Positions 7,199 to 16,332 of a stretch of 25,117 nt of DNA are shown here, one piece after another. The position numbers and the translations under genes were made by a program. The stretch's first letter is position 1. Every line of letters begins with the position of its first letter. The notes beneath the pieces are model-generated. The model ran no database searches. It was given only the letters and a program-made list of their open reading frames with translations, and was not told the origin of the DNA. The DNA comes from an uncultured bacterium (GTDB taxonomy: Bacteria; Bacteroidota; Ignavibacteria; Kapaibacteriales; UBA2268), in contig CALLXS010000063.1 of the NCBI GenBank assembly GCA_937875295.1, positions 1 to 25,117 on the forward strand, written 5' to 3'.

Positions 7199-8812
7199 TT
7201 AACTTTTTTTTGAGAAATAAAAAGATTTATTATAAATTCCAAAAGTTTTTAAAGTAGCTATTAAAAAACTATCATCTTTTAGTATAAATTCTTCCACTTC
7301 TACATTTGATTTGTGTCTTAGTAATATTTCATAATTTAAAATTTTAATAATATCTTTTTTTTCATTATCGAATGAATTAATAAAATAATTATTAATGTTG
7401 TCTATCAGTTCATCTATCTTTGATGAAATTACTTGGTTATTATATGTTTTTTTGAATTCTTCTAATTCAGAATTACTTATAATATTTAAATTACGAAAAG
7501 AATCTATTGCAAAGTATCTAAAATTTCTAAAAAGATTATTATCACTTTCAGTAGGAATTTTATCTATATTAAAATATATATAATCATTAGCAAAATCATT
7601 AAAGACATTCCTTTTAAGTAGTTCTAAAATTAATGGTGAATATGAAGAATCTTGCACAATTATATCAGGAATAATGCCTTTTCTTGCATTCATAGAATTT
7701 GATTGTTGAGAATCAATTGCAATTGATTTTTCACTAGAAAATTTTGGATTGTAATTAATAATATTAATATCTCTTCCTTTTGGAGATATAAACCTTTCGG
7801 TTGTAATTTTTAATGATTTGTGAGACGAAATATCTCGTAATATTTGACTTATTCCTTTACCTGTAGTGTAATAACCTATCACTTTAGCTCTATTATAGTC
7901 TTGTAGAGCCACTGTTAAAAATTCGCCAGCACTCGCAGTATTATTATTTACAATTAATGCAATCGAAATATTTGTATCAATAGGTTGTTTTTTTGTAAAT
8001 ATTTCAATTTTCTGATTATATTTATTTATCATTTTACCAAAATATTTACCAACAGGAACAAATAATTCAAACACATCATAAGCAGATTTCATCAATCCAC
8101 CACCATTATTTCTTAGATCTAAAATAATACCTTTTAAGTTGTAGTTTGATTGAATTTTAAATTCGTTATATGTTGAAATAATATCATTTCTTGTATTGGT
8201 AGTGAAATTTTTTAATTGAATATATCCAATTGAGTCATTAATTAAACTATAAAAAGTAATTCCTTTATCTGAAATTTTTGCACGATCGATTATAAAATCT
8301 AATGTATCTAATTTTTTAAATCCTCTTATAATTGTAATTTTTACTTTAGTACCAATCTCTCCTTGTAATTTGGAATTTAGATCCTCATTTACATCAACAA
8401 TTGAATCATCAATTTTTAATATTCTATCCCCTACTTTCATTCCTGAAAGTTGCGCAGGACTTTTATCAAGTAAATAATTTATATAAATTTTATCTTCTTG
8501 TTTCTCTGTATTAATTCCAATTCCTATAAAGTTTTTTCTCAATAGTTTCATATAAGGATTGGATTCAGATTCATTAAGGTATTCGGTATAATCATCTAAA
8601 GAATTTGTCATACCTTTAATTGCTTCGTCTGCTAATAGTTCTGGATCAATGTTGGATAAATGTTCTTCAATCAAAAGTTGATATGATCTTAGAATATTAT
8701 TTAACCCAGAATTAATTTTCATTATTTGAATATTATTTAGAGAATCATTCTGAGCTGATAATACATTCATAAAGAGAAATATTATCGTTATAATATATTT
8801 GATAATTCTCAT
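7199..8812 (-). CDS. S41 family C-terminal processing peptidase with PDZ domain, exported
   Basis: This is a periplasmic or envelope serine protease of the CtpA/Tsp type. It has a signal peptide at residues 1-20 (MRIIKYIITIIFLFMNVLSA, with likely cleavage before QN). A PDZ domain follows at about 95-165 (GIGINTEKQ..., SPAQLSGMKVGDRILKIDD), then the S41 catalytic domain at about 185-365. The catalytic dyad is visible: Ser294 in TASAGE and Lys319 in TTGKG. The substrate strand LDLRNNGGG and the late motif FISPKGRDI are also present. A C-terminal region of about 170 residues, rich in Asn/Phe/Ile, follows the catalytic core and is not typical of the shortest CTPs. It is the last gene of the proS-PHP-S41 minus-strand operon, 30 bp after the PHP gene. 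Substrate unknown. Confidence 0.93.
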   Translation of the reverse strand: MRIIKYIITIIFLFMNVLSAQNDSLNNIQIMKINSGLNNILRSYQLLIEEHLSNIDPELLADEAIKGMTNSLDDYTEYLNESESNPYMKLLRKNFIGIGINTEKQEDKIYINYLLDKSPAQLSGMKVGDRILKIDDSIVDVNEDLNSKLQGEIGTKVKITIIRGFKKLDTLDFIIDRAKISDKGITFYSLINDSIGYIQLKNFTTNTRNDIISTYNEFKIQSNYNLKGIILDLRNNGGGLMKSAYDVFELFVPVGKYFGKMINKYNQKIEIFTKKQPIDTNISIALIVNNNTASAGEFLTVALQDYNRAKVIGYYTTGKGISQILRDISSHKSLKITTERFISPKGRDINIINYNPKFSSEKSIAIDSQQSNSMNARKGIIPDIIVQDSSYSPLILELLKRNVFNDFANDYIYFNIDKIPTESDNNLFRNFRYFAIDSFRNLNIISNSELEEFKKTYNNQVISSKIDELIDNINNYFINSFDNEKKDIIKILNYEILLRHKSNVEVEEFILKDDSFLIATLKTFGIYNKSFYFSKKS

Positions 8813-8842
8813 AAAATAATAATTACTTAATTAAATTTTAAA

Positions 8843-9667
8843 TTATTGATTAGAAGAAATTTTAATTGATTCTACGGTAGAATATGGTATCGTAAATTTG
8901 CCAAAAGAATAATCATCGAATTCATATAATCCATGATAATCTGATCCGCCAGTGGCGATTAAATAATATTGACTTGCCAAATTTTTATAATACATTTTCA
9001 TCTTTTGGTCATGAGTGGGATGAACTACTTCAATTCCATCGATTCCATAATTTAGCAATCTTTTTAATATATCTTGAGTAAGATTATGAGCAGGGTGCGC
9101 CAGTGATGCAATTCCACCGGCATCATTAATCAAAGAAATTGCTTCCTTTATAGGAAAATTTGCTTTTTCTACAAAACCGGGACGACCATTCCCCAAATAC
9201 AAAAGAAATGCTTCCTTCAAATTACTTACAAAATTATTATTTAGCATTGCATTTGCTATATGAGGACGCGTTATAGGGGCTTCACCAGCAATTTCTTCTA
9301 CATAGTCTAATTCAATATTTACTTTGACTTTAGTTAATCTTTGAAGTATTTTTTCGGCTCTTACTCTACGATTTTTTTTAAATAGCTCTATTTGTGTTTG
9401 TAATCTATCATTATTGATATCGAAATTATAACCTAATAAATGAAATTCTCTCTTTCTTTCGTGGCAACTAATTTCAATACCAGAAAGAAATTCAATGTCA
9501 TAATTATCTTTTATCTCGTATGCTTTGATGCAACCATCAATAGTATCATGGTCAGTTATAGAAAATGCTTTAAAATTTTGATTCACGCATTTAATAAAAA
9601 TCTCTTCAGGAGTTTTTACTCCATCAGAATATATTGAATGAATATGTAAATCGCAATTATCAAACAT
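8843..9667 (-). CDS. PHP domain metal-dependent phosphoesterase (YciV/RNase AM-like)
   Basis: Characterised relatives (YciV/TrpH) hydrolyse 3',5'-nucleoside bisphosphates such as pAp and trim short RNA 5' ends. The 274-residue protein shows the PHP metal-binding motifs in order: DLHIHSIYSDG (residues 6-16), SITDHDTIDG (37-46), GIEISCHE (about 61-68), SLAHPAHN in the middle, and GGSDYHG near the C-terminus. Together these would bind a trinuclear metal site. The length fits the stand-alone family. Its ATG immediately follows the proS stop codon, so the two genes are probably translationally coupled. The activity is inferred from the family; other PHP enzymes such as histidinol phosphatase are less likely given the motif spacing. 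Confidence 0.88.
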   Translation of the reverse strand: MFDNCDLHIHSIYSDGVKTPEEIFIKCVNQNFKAFSITDHDTIDGCIKAYEIKDNYDIEFLSGIEISCHERKREFHLLGYNFDINNDRLQTQIELFKKNRRVRAEKILQRLTKVKVNIELDYVEEIAGEAPITRPHIANAMLNNNFVSNLKEAFLLYLGNGRPGFVEKANFPIKEAISLINDAGGIASLAHPAHNLTQDILKRLLNYGIDGIEVVHPTHDQKMKMYYKNLASQYYLIATGGSDYHGLYEFDDYSFGKFTIPYSTVESIKISSNQ

Positions 9668-11368
9668 TTATTTACCTAAATCAATAAATTCTTGGATTAC
9701 ATTATCTACTTCATCAATAGAAATTATCTTACGTTCACCAGACTTTCTATTTTTGATTTCAATTTGATTATTTTGTAAATTTTTATTCCCAATTATAATT
9801 TGTAATGGTATCCCTATTAAATCGGCATCATTGAATTTAATGCCAGCAGATTCATCACGATCATCATATAATGATATATTTTGATACTTAGAATAAATTG
9901 TTTCGGCAAATGATTTTACATTTTCAAATTTATTAGGGCTTAGAGTAATTATATGAATTTTAAATGGACTTAATGGACCTTCCCAAATAATACCGGACTC
10001 ATCAAAATGCTGTTCAATATAGCAAGCTAAAATTCTTTCAATTCCAATACCATAGCTTCCCATAATAATTGGAGATTTTTTCCCTTGAGCATCTAAAAAT
10101 TCTGCTTTTAATGCTTCAGAATATCGAGTACCGAGTTTGAAAATATGACCTAATTCAATCGCTTTTACTACTCTTAATGGATGATTACAAGTTTGGCATA
10201 GTTCGCCTTCTTTTACTGTCCTTAAATCGTAAAATTCAGATATTTTTGTATCTCTATCAAAATCAATATTTTTTATATGGTAACCATCTTTATTTGCTCC
10301 AGAGATCATTCCATTAGAATGTTCTAACAGTTTATCTGCTATCATTCTTATGTTTTCTTTAGGATTGATTGGTCCTATAGAACCGTGAGATGCACCGGTA
10401 TAAACTGCTAATTCTTCAGCTGTAGCTGGACGGAAATTTTTTGTATTTAATACTTTTAATAATTTTTCTTCATTTAACTCATCATTCCCACGCATAAATA
10501 TGATAATCGGTTCATTTTCCACTATATAAACTACTGATTTAGCTAATCTATCTTCTGGAAAATTAAAATGTTCAATTAAATCATCTATTGTCTTGGAATT
10601 TGGAGTTGCAAATTCTTCAATTTCTGGATTATTTTCTAAACGTGAAATTACAGGTTCATTGGACGTAGCAACCTCGATATTTGCAGCATATCCACACTTA
10701 TCGCAAACTGCACAAACGTCTTCGCCTGAATTAGATTCAACCATAAATTCTTGAGATTGTCTGCCGCCCATAGCTCCACTTGAAGCTCCGACTACAAAAA
10801 ACTTTATACCGCATTTATCGAATATATTTCTATAAGCTTTGTAGTGTTTATCATAGCTTTCGTCTAATCCTTCTAGAGAATGATCAAGAGAATAAGAGTC
10901 TTTCATAATAAATTGCCTACCTCTAAGCACTCCAGATTTTGGTCTTGCTTCATTTCTGAATTTTGTTTGGATTTGATACCAAATTTGAGGCATATCTTTA
11001 TATGATTTAATATGTTGTGCAGCGTGAAATGCTATAATCTCCTCGTGAGTAGGTGCTAATACGAGACCTTCTCTATTTTTAATATGAAACATAACATCAC
11101 CCATTGCTTCTACCCTATTAGTTTGCTCCCAAATTTCAATTGGATTTAAAGCAGGTAATAGAAATTCTTGCCCACCAATGGCATCTAATTCCTCTCTAAT
11201 AATCTCTTGGATATTTTTAAGTATTTTTAATCCTAAAGGTAAGAATGAAAATACTCCAGCTGCTAATTGACGAACCAATCCAGCTCTAAGCATTAGAATA
11301 TGTGAAGGTATAACGGCATCAGCTCCAACTTCTTTCAAAGTAGGAATAAAAGTCTTATTTATTCTCAT
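9668..11368 (-). CDS. proS: Prolyl-tRNA synthetase (bacterial type)
   Basis: This enzyme charges tRNA-Pro with proline in the cytoplasm. At 566 residues it matches the bacterial-type, single-polypeptide ProRS. The N-terminal segment (SHILMLRAGLVRQLAAGVFS) and class II motif 2 (FRNEARPKSGVLRGRQFIMK) are clear. The editing (INS) domain lies between about residues 220 and 385. Motif 3 is MGSYGIGIERILACYIEQ, followed by a C-terminal anticodon-binding domain from about 470. It is the first gene of a three-gene minus-strand operon (proS, PHP phosphoesterase, S41 peptidase) and has a well-placed promoter at 11409-11441. The INS domain suggests that mischarged Ala-tRNA-Pro is hydrolysed in cis. Confidence 0.97.
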   Translation of the reverse strand: MRINKTFIPTLKEVGADAVIPSHILMLRAGLVRQLAAGVFSFLPLGLKILKNIQEIIREELDAIGGQEFLLPALNPIEIWEQTNRVEAMGDVMFHIKNREGLVLAPTHEEIIAFHAAQHIKSYKDMPQIWYQIQTKFRNEARPKSGVLRGRQFIMKDSYSLDHSLEGLDESYDKHYKAYRNIFDKCGIKFFVVGASSGAMGGRQSQEFMVESNSGEDVCAVCDKCGYAANIEVATSNEPVISRLENNPEIEEFATPNSKTIDDLIEHFNFPEDRLAKSVVYIVENEPIIIFMRGNDELNEEKLLKVLNTKNFRPATAEELAVYTGASHGSIGPINPKENIRMIADKLLEHSNGMISGANKDGYHIKNIDFDRDTKISEFYDLRTVKEGELCQTCNHPLRVVKAIELGHIFKLGTRYSEALKAEFLDAQGKKSPIIMGSYGIGIERILACYIEQHFDESGIIWEGPLSPFKIHIITLSPNKFENVKSFAETIYSKYQNISLYDDRDESAGIKFNDADLIGIPLQIIIGNKNLQNNQIEIKNRKSGERKIISIDEVDNVIQEFIDLGK

Positions 11369-11408
11369 TTTATGATTTATTTAAGAATATAGTGAAAAAT
11401 ACAGATTA

Positions 11409-11441
11409 CAAAATTAAGAATTTATCTTGTCATTTTACCAA
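11409..11441 (-). promoter_or_regulatory. Predicted promoter of the proS operon
   Basis: On the minus strand, TTG at 11441-11439 is followed by a 22-bp spacer and TAATTTTG at 11416-11409, matching the Bacteroidota promoter pattern. The proS ATG lies 40 nt beyond the -7 element. The -33 element overlaps the last codons of the upstream glycosidase gene, so proS can be transcribed independently of it. Confidence 0.6.
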
Positions 11442-13693
11442 TAAAATTTATATCTATATTCTTTATCATTATTCTTAAGTACCATAATGTACATACCTGA
11501 TGGTATATTAGGAAGAGTAATTACTGGATTTTCAATATTTATTCTAAAAACTTTCTCTCCCAATACATTATATATAAAACATTCATAATGTTGGATATTT
11601 AGGTTCAGAAATCTAATTTCAGGTTTGTTGATAATGAATTTAAAAGGATTATTGATAGTAATAGAATTCTCAGCTTTGGAAACAATTACTTTTATTGAAT
11701 GAGGTTTTACATTTACTATATTACCATAAATTTTATCATCGATTAATCTATAATCAATTTTATTTGGTTCATCGGCTGAATTATAATCTAAATAGCTATC
11801 AGAATATAATTCATACACTTGATAATCATTGAAATTCTTTAATATTAAACTATCTATTGTAACATTTGCTTCCATATTGTGAGAGCGATTTAACATATAA
11901 ATATAATGCCTACTGCTATCTTGCGAATAATTTGCAAATAAATAAGGAGTACTATTCCAAAAAATAAGCCCTTCAATCTTTTTGGGATCATATTTAGGAG
12001 AAACCACATCAATATTTAGGATTAAATCTCCTGTATGGTTCTTTAAAAATGAAATTGAATTATGCAATACCGTGGGGAATACTGTTCTTTTACCATTTGA
12101 ATTGAAACCAATCCGAATATGATTTAATCCAAAAGTCTTTTCATAGAGCTCAAAAGTTTCAGCATAAACCATATTATTTATAAGAAAATTTGCTTGATAT
12201 AATCCACCTTCTAATGCCGCATTTAAGTAATTAGTGTCTACCCAAGAGGGAATCTGAATTCTATAATCTAAATTATGTTCTGTAATGCTTTGTTTTGCAA
12301 ATGGAAAATAATTATCTTTTTTTAACCAATCTGCAATTAATTTTATTTGATATTCTTGCGTTTCTGCCAGCACCATCATTACACCAAATCTATCATCTTC
12401 ATTATATTTTACATTACTATCAGCTGGAATTGCGATGTTGGAAAAATGGTAACTATAATTATGACATTTTCCTATTGTATTTCTCATGCAGGCATCAAAA
12501 AAATCTTTGCTATCCCAAATATTCCCATCAATTAAAAATCTAATATTTTTATCTACTTTAATAATTTCATCATAGTACTTTAAGTATTTATTTACCATCC
12601 AAGTAGTATCAAACCATTGTTCATTACCTATCTCGCAATATGAGATATTATATGGTTCTTTTCTACTTAATTTAGCTCTTAAAGCTCCAAATTCTGTATG
12701 AATATCTCCATTACAATATTCAATATATTCTCTTGCGTCAATTTCATTGCCTTCTACTAAATTAAGTACAATATGCTTTTCAGCATTCATTTTTTCGCAA
12801 AAATTAACATATTCTTCTAATCCAAAATCCATTCTTTGATAATGTCCAGTCCATATCTTCATAGGCGATTTCCTTTTATCTATTGGACCAATACAGTATT
12901 CTAATTTATTAAAAATTGCGTCTGCAAAGATACCCCCTGGATAACGAATTATCCCCGGTTTCCATACTTCAAAATAATCATAAAAATCTTTGCGAATCCC
13001 ATCTACATTATCGGCTCTCATTAAAGAGCATTCATCTATTTCAATATCACCTTTTCCACTAAGACCGATTTCAATAATATCAGAATGGCTCGCATTGAGT
13101 TTAGGAATTTCTAATGTATATTTTTTCCAGTCTCCACTTTGTGCTTTTATAGTACCAGAATAATAAATTTCCCTAGTTTTCGAAGACTTTAATATGATTT
13201 TTAATGTAGCAAGATTATTTGAATTATTTTTTAAATAAATGTAAAAGATATTTCCTTTATCCAGATCATAATATGTTTTTTGAGTAATACCGCAAAAGCT
13301 TGTATCTGTTTCGTTTAATAATCTAACGGAATACTCTCCATTTTCATTATATCCTCCTTTAATTAAAAAAATATTTTCGGGATATGCACTTTTTCTCCAA
13401 TCTCTAAGAAAATCATTGTTTTTATCATCGAAACCTCTATCATAAATCTCTTGAGCCCATAACCCATAAGTGCCATTAATGAAATCATTTAAATATTCAA
13501 AAAAGCATCCAAAATAGAGTTTATGATTTTCTACCTTTATCGGTGCTTTAGTTGTATTTAATCTTATTTCTGCATTATATGAATTTGAAAATAAATTAAT
13601 TTGTGAAATTAACATTAAGATGAAAGATAACATAATAACTCTATGTGCAAAATTATTATATCTAATATTTGGATTATATAGCCAATTTTTCAT
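11435..13693 (-). CDS. Secreted GH51-like alpha-L-arabinofuranosidase with type IX sorting domain
   Basis: This is likely an exo-acting enzyme releasing L-arabinose from plant or microbial polysaccharide side chains, acting outside the cell or on its surface. The 752-residue protein has a hydrophobic signal segment (residues about 20-36), then an Asn-containing GH51-type N-terminal strand with FGCFFEYLND. A region of about 120 residues (100-225) resembles a carbohydrate-binding jelly roll. The (beta/alpha)8 barrel follows, with RYPGG at 250-254, the putative acid/base Glu358 in EIGNE, and the putative nucleophile Glu472 in SITEHN. A beta domain follows. The last 70 residues (ending FYW; internal YNVLGEKVF, LPNIPSGMYIM) are a type A type IX secretion sorting domain. 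Met21 (13633) is an alternative start that gives a tidier signal peptide. GH51 is my best family call; the substrate is not proven. Confidence 0.85.
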   Translation of the reverse strand: MKNWLYNPNIRYNNFAHRVIMLSFILMLISQINLFSNSYNAEIRLNTTKAPIKVENHKLYFGCFFEYLNDFINGTYGLWAQEIYDRGFDDKNNDFLRDWRKSAYPENIFLIKGGYNENGEYSVRLLNETDTSFCGITQKTYYDLDKGNIFYIYLKNNSNNLATLKIILKSSKTREIYYSGTIKAQSGDWKKYTLEIPKLNASHSDIIEIGLSGKGDIEIDECSLMRADNVDGIRKDFYDYFEVWKPGIIRYPGGIFADAIFNKLEYCIGPIDKRKSPMKIWTGHYQRMDFGLEEYVNFCEKMNAEKHIVLNLVEGNEIDAREYIEYCNGDIHTEFGALRAKLSRKEPYNISYCEIGNEQWFDTTWMVNKYLKYYDEIIKVDKNIRFLIDGNIWDSKDFFDACMRNTIGKCHNYSYHFSNIAIPADSNVKYNEDDRFGVMMVLAETQEYQIKLIADWLKKDNYFPFAKQSITEHNLDYRIQIPSWVDTNYLNAALEGGLYQANFLINNMVYAETFELYEKTFGLNHIRIGFNSNGKRTVFPTVLHNSISFLKNHTGDLILNIDVVSPKYDPKKIEGLIFWNSTPYLFANYSQDSSRHYIYMLNRSHNMEANVTIDSLILKNFNDYQVYELYSDSYLDYNSADEPNKIDYRLIDDKIYGNIVNVKPHSIKVIVSKAENSITINNPFKFIINKPEIRFLNLNIQHYECFIYNVLGEKVFRINIENPVITLPNIPSGMYIMVLKNNDKEYRYKFYW

Positions 13694-13847
13694 AGAAGAT
13701 TTAATTAATCGTTTTAAAAATATTTTTTAGATTATCAAATTACGATTATTTCAGCAATATAGCAAGACCAAAGAATTTTTTATTTATGTATAGCGTTTTT
13801 TTACTATATATAACTAAAAAAATTATTCATTTTTCATTTTATAATTG

Positions 13848-13855
13848 TAAATTTG
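13848..13855 (+). promoter_or_regulatory. Possible -7 element (TAAATTTG) upstream of the DegT aminotransferase gene
   Basis: An exact TAnnTTTG octamer lies 33 nt before the ATG at 13888, the same distance as in the nuoC promoter. No clear TTG is found 17-23 bp upstream, so the promoter is incomplete. The 194-bp gap between 13693 and 13888 is extremely AT-rich and holds nothing else that I recognise. Confidence 0.35.
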
Positions 13856-13887
13856 TTGTCTTTTTATTTAATTAATAACTTTAATAT

Positions 13888-15054
13888 ATGAATGTCCCTT
13901 TATTAGATTTAAAATTACAATATAAAACTATAAAAGATGAAATTGATAAAGCTATCTTAAAAGTTGCAGAGACACAATCACTGATCTTAGGTGAAGAAGT
14001 CTCAACACTCGAGACTACCCTAGCAAAATATATTGATTGCACTTTTGCAATCGGAGTATCAAGTGGTACTGATGCTTTATTAATGGCAATGATGTCTCTT
14101 AATTTAAAACCCGGAGATGAAGTAATCTTGCCGGATTATTCATTTTTTGCAACTGCTGGTGTTGTTGTCCGAGTAGGTGCTACTCCAATATTTGTAGATT
14201 GCGACCCTATCACATTTAATATTATTCCTGAGAAAATAATTACAAAGATAAATTCTAAAACAAAGGCTATTATTCCAGTTCATTTATATGGACAATCTGC
14301 TGATATAGATTCAATTTTAGAGATTGCTAATAAATATAATATTCCTGTAATTGAAGATTGTGCACAAGCTATAGGTGCTCAAAATAAAGATGGTAAAAAA
14401 GTTGGCTCTAAAGGATATTGCGGATGCTTTTCATTTTATCCCACAAAGAATTTGGGTGGATTTGGTGATGGAGGTTTAATTACTACAAATGATAAAACTA
14501 TTTATCAAAAATTTATTCAAATGAGAAATCATGGAATGGAACCTAAATATCATCATAAATTCATAGGAGGAAATTTTAGATTAGATGCTATCCAAGCAGC
14601 TGTCTTAAATGTAAAATTTAAATATCTCGAAGAATGGAATGAAAAAAGAAGATTAAATGCAAAGCTATATAATGAAACTTTTATTTCAAATAAACTTGCT
14701 GAAAATACAGGAAAAATAGAATTTGATGATAATAATAAAGTATTGCTTCCTAAGGCAGTCTATGCCCAAAACAATTTTACTAATTATCATATTTATAATC
14801 AATATATAATTAGAGTACAAAAAAGAGATGAATTAAGGGCATTTTTAAGTACAAATGGAATTGGTTCTGAAATTTATTATCCTGTTCCTTTCCATAAGCA
14901 AGAATGTTTTGCATATTTGAATAATGATGAAAATGAATTTAAAAACTCAATATTCAATGCAAATAGTTCATTGGCTTTACCAATTTTCCCAGAACTTACA
15001 AAAGAACAAATTTCTTATGTAGTAGAAAAAATAAGTGAATTTATAAATCAATAA
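13888..15054 (+). CDS. DegT/DnrJ/EryC1/StrS family PLP-dependent aminotransferase
   Basis: Members of this family are sugar aminotransferases that act on nucleotide-activated keto-sugars (vitamin B6-dependent). The 388-residue length is usual. Signatures: an N-terminal VPLLDLKLQYKTIKDEI; the cofactor region GVSSGTDALLMAM (residues 56-68); EDCAQAIGA with Asp157, which contacts the PLP ring nitrogen; and the PLP-binding Lys187 in FSFYPTKNLGGFGDGG. The C-terminal region (IYYPVPFHKQECF, ALPIFPELT) is also typical. No glycosyltransferase, nucleotidyltransferase or dehydratase gene neighbours it, so its sugar and pathway (O-antigen, glycan, or other) cannot be deduced. It is the first gene of a plus-strand run with tyrS 42 bp downstream. 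Confidence 0.92.
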   Translation: MNVPLLDLKLQYKTIKDEIDKAILKVAETQSLILGEEVSTLETTLAKYIDCTFAIGVSSGTDALLMAMMSLNLKPGDEVILPDYSFFATAGVVVRVGATPIFVDCDPITFNIIPEKIITKINSKTKAIIPVHLYGQSADIDSILEIANKYNIPVIEDCAQAIGAQNKDGKKVGSKGYCGCFSFYPTKNLGGFGDGGLITTNDKTIYQKFIQMRNHGMEPKYHHKFIGGNFRLDAIQAAVLNVKFKYLEEWNEKRRLNAKLYNETFISNKLAENTGKIEFDDNNKVLLPKAVYAQNNFTNYHIYNQYIIRVQKRDELRAFLSTNGIGSEIYYPVPFHKQECFAYLNNDENEFKNSIFNANSSLALPIFPELTKEQISYVVEKISEFINQ

Positions 15055-15096
15055 TTATAAAAATTTTTAAATTAATCAAATTAAAATAGGTTATTA

Positions 15097-16308
15097 ATGT
15101 TCCCAACTTTAAATGAACAAATGGATGTAATTCGTAAAGGTACTATCGATTTACTCCCCGAAAAAGAACTAGAAGAAAAAATTATTAATTCAATTAAAAC
15201 TAATACTCCCTTAAATATAAAACTTGGAGCTGACCCAAGTAGACCAGATTTACATATTGGGCATGGTGTCGTACTTCATAAAATGCGAGAATTTCAAGAT
15301 TTAGGACATAAATTAATTCTCATAATTGGTGATTTTACTGCAATGATAGGTGACCCAACAGGTAAATCAAAAACTCGTCCTGCTCTGAGTATTGAGGAAA
15401 CAAAAATTAATGGTAATTCATATTTAGAGCAAGCTTCAAAAATTCTAAAACCTAAAAACCTCGAAGTCCGCAATAATAGCGAATGGCTTAGCTCTTTGAC
15501 ATTTATGGATGTAATTAAATTAGCTTCTAATTATACAGTAGCACAACTAATTGAACGAGACGATTTTAGCAAAAGATTTAAAGCAGGTACTCCTATAAGT
15601 ATTCATGAATTCTTATATCCTCTTGCTCAAGCTTATGACTCATTTGTAATTAATTCTGATATTGAATTAGGTGGAACTGATCAAAAATTTAATCTTTTAG
15701 TTGGAAGAGAAGTCCAAAAAGCATATAATTCCGCTCCACAGTGCATACTTACAATGCCAATTTTAGAAGGAACTGACGGTATTGAAAAAATGAGTAAATC
15801 ACTTAATAATTATGTAGCTTTTACTGATACGCCTCGAGAAATGTTTGGAAAAGTAATGTCAATTCCTGATAATCTAATTTCACGCTACTATCAATATGCT
15901 GCGTTTGCTGACTCTAATTCAGTAAATGAAATGAATAAAGGACTTAGTGATGGCACTTTACATCCAAGAAATGCTAAGGTGCAAACTGCAATGCAAATTG
16001 TAGAGTTTTATCATAGTAAGGATGCTGCTCAAGCTGCATTTGAGGAATTTGAGAGAATGTTTGTAAAAAAAGATATTCCAGATACTGTCGACTTATTTAT
16101 TTTGCCGGAAGCAGAAATGCTCATTACAGATGCAGTTTTATTAGCAGGACTAGTTAATTCTAAAAAAGAAGCCAAAAAGTTAATAGAACAAGGCGGTATT
16201 TATATTGATAATGAAAGAGTTACAGATTTTACTAATAAAATTGACTTTGCAACTCAAAAATTGGTAAAAGTAGGAAAACGTAAATTTTTATATATGATAT
16301 TTAAATAA
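15097..16308 (+). CDS. tyrS: Tyrosyl-tRNA synthetase
   Basis: This enzyme charges tRNA-Tyr in the cytoplasm. The 403-residue class I synthetase has the HIGH signature within GADPSRPDLHIGH (His53-His56) and KMSKS at residues 231-235. The tyrosine-binding stretch with QAYDSF (178-183) and GGTDQKFN (192-199) is present. A C-terminal S4 RNA-binding domain (about 335-400, LVNSKKEAKKLIEQGGIYI) is intact. The ADPSRPDLHIGH form of the first motif fits the TyrZ-like clade rather than the E. coli TyrS clade. It sits between a sugar aminotransferase and a small conserved protein in one plus-strand run, probably co-transcribed (gaps of 42 and 24 bp). No T-box leader is visible. Confidence 0.96.
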   Translation: MFPTLNEQMDVIRKGTIDLLPEKELEEKIINSIKTNTPLNIKLGADPSRPDLHIGHGVVLHKMREFQDLGHKLILIIGDFTAMIGDPTGKSKTRPALSIEETKINGNSYLEQASKILKPKNLEVRNNSEWLSSLTFMDVIKLASNYTVAQLIERDDFSKRFKAGTPISIHEFLYPLAQAYDSFVINSDIELGGTDQKFNLLVGREVQKAYNSAPQCILTMPILEGTDGIEKMSKSLNNYVAFTDTPREMFGKVMSIPDNLISRYYQYAAFADSNSVNEMNKGLSDGTLHPRNAKVQTAMQIVEFYHSKDAAQAAFEEFERMFVKKDIPDTVDLFILPEAEMLITDAVLLAGLVNSKKEAKKLIEQGGIYIDNERVTDFTNKIDFATQKLVKVGKRKFLYMIFK

Positions 16309-16332
16309 TTATTTATTTTTTAAGGAAATAAC

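Noticed and set aside
13694..13887. Short palindromes and T-runs between the glycosidase and aminotransferase genes
   Set aside because: The stretch is almost pure A/T and such patterns are expected by chance. Apart from the TAAATTTG octamer nothing stands out.
13888..15054. A surface-polysaccharide or antibiotic sugar gene cluster around the DegT aminotransferase
   Set aside because: No other sugar-pathway gene is present in the window. The neighbours are tyrS and an uncharacterised protein.
15055..15096. T-box or other leader regulating tyrS
   Set aside because: The gap to the preceding gene is only 42 bp, has no stem-loop or T-box sequence, and this type of control is mainly found in Firmicutes.
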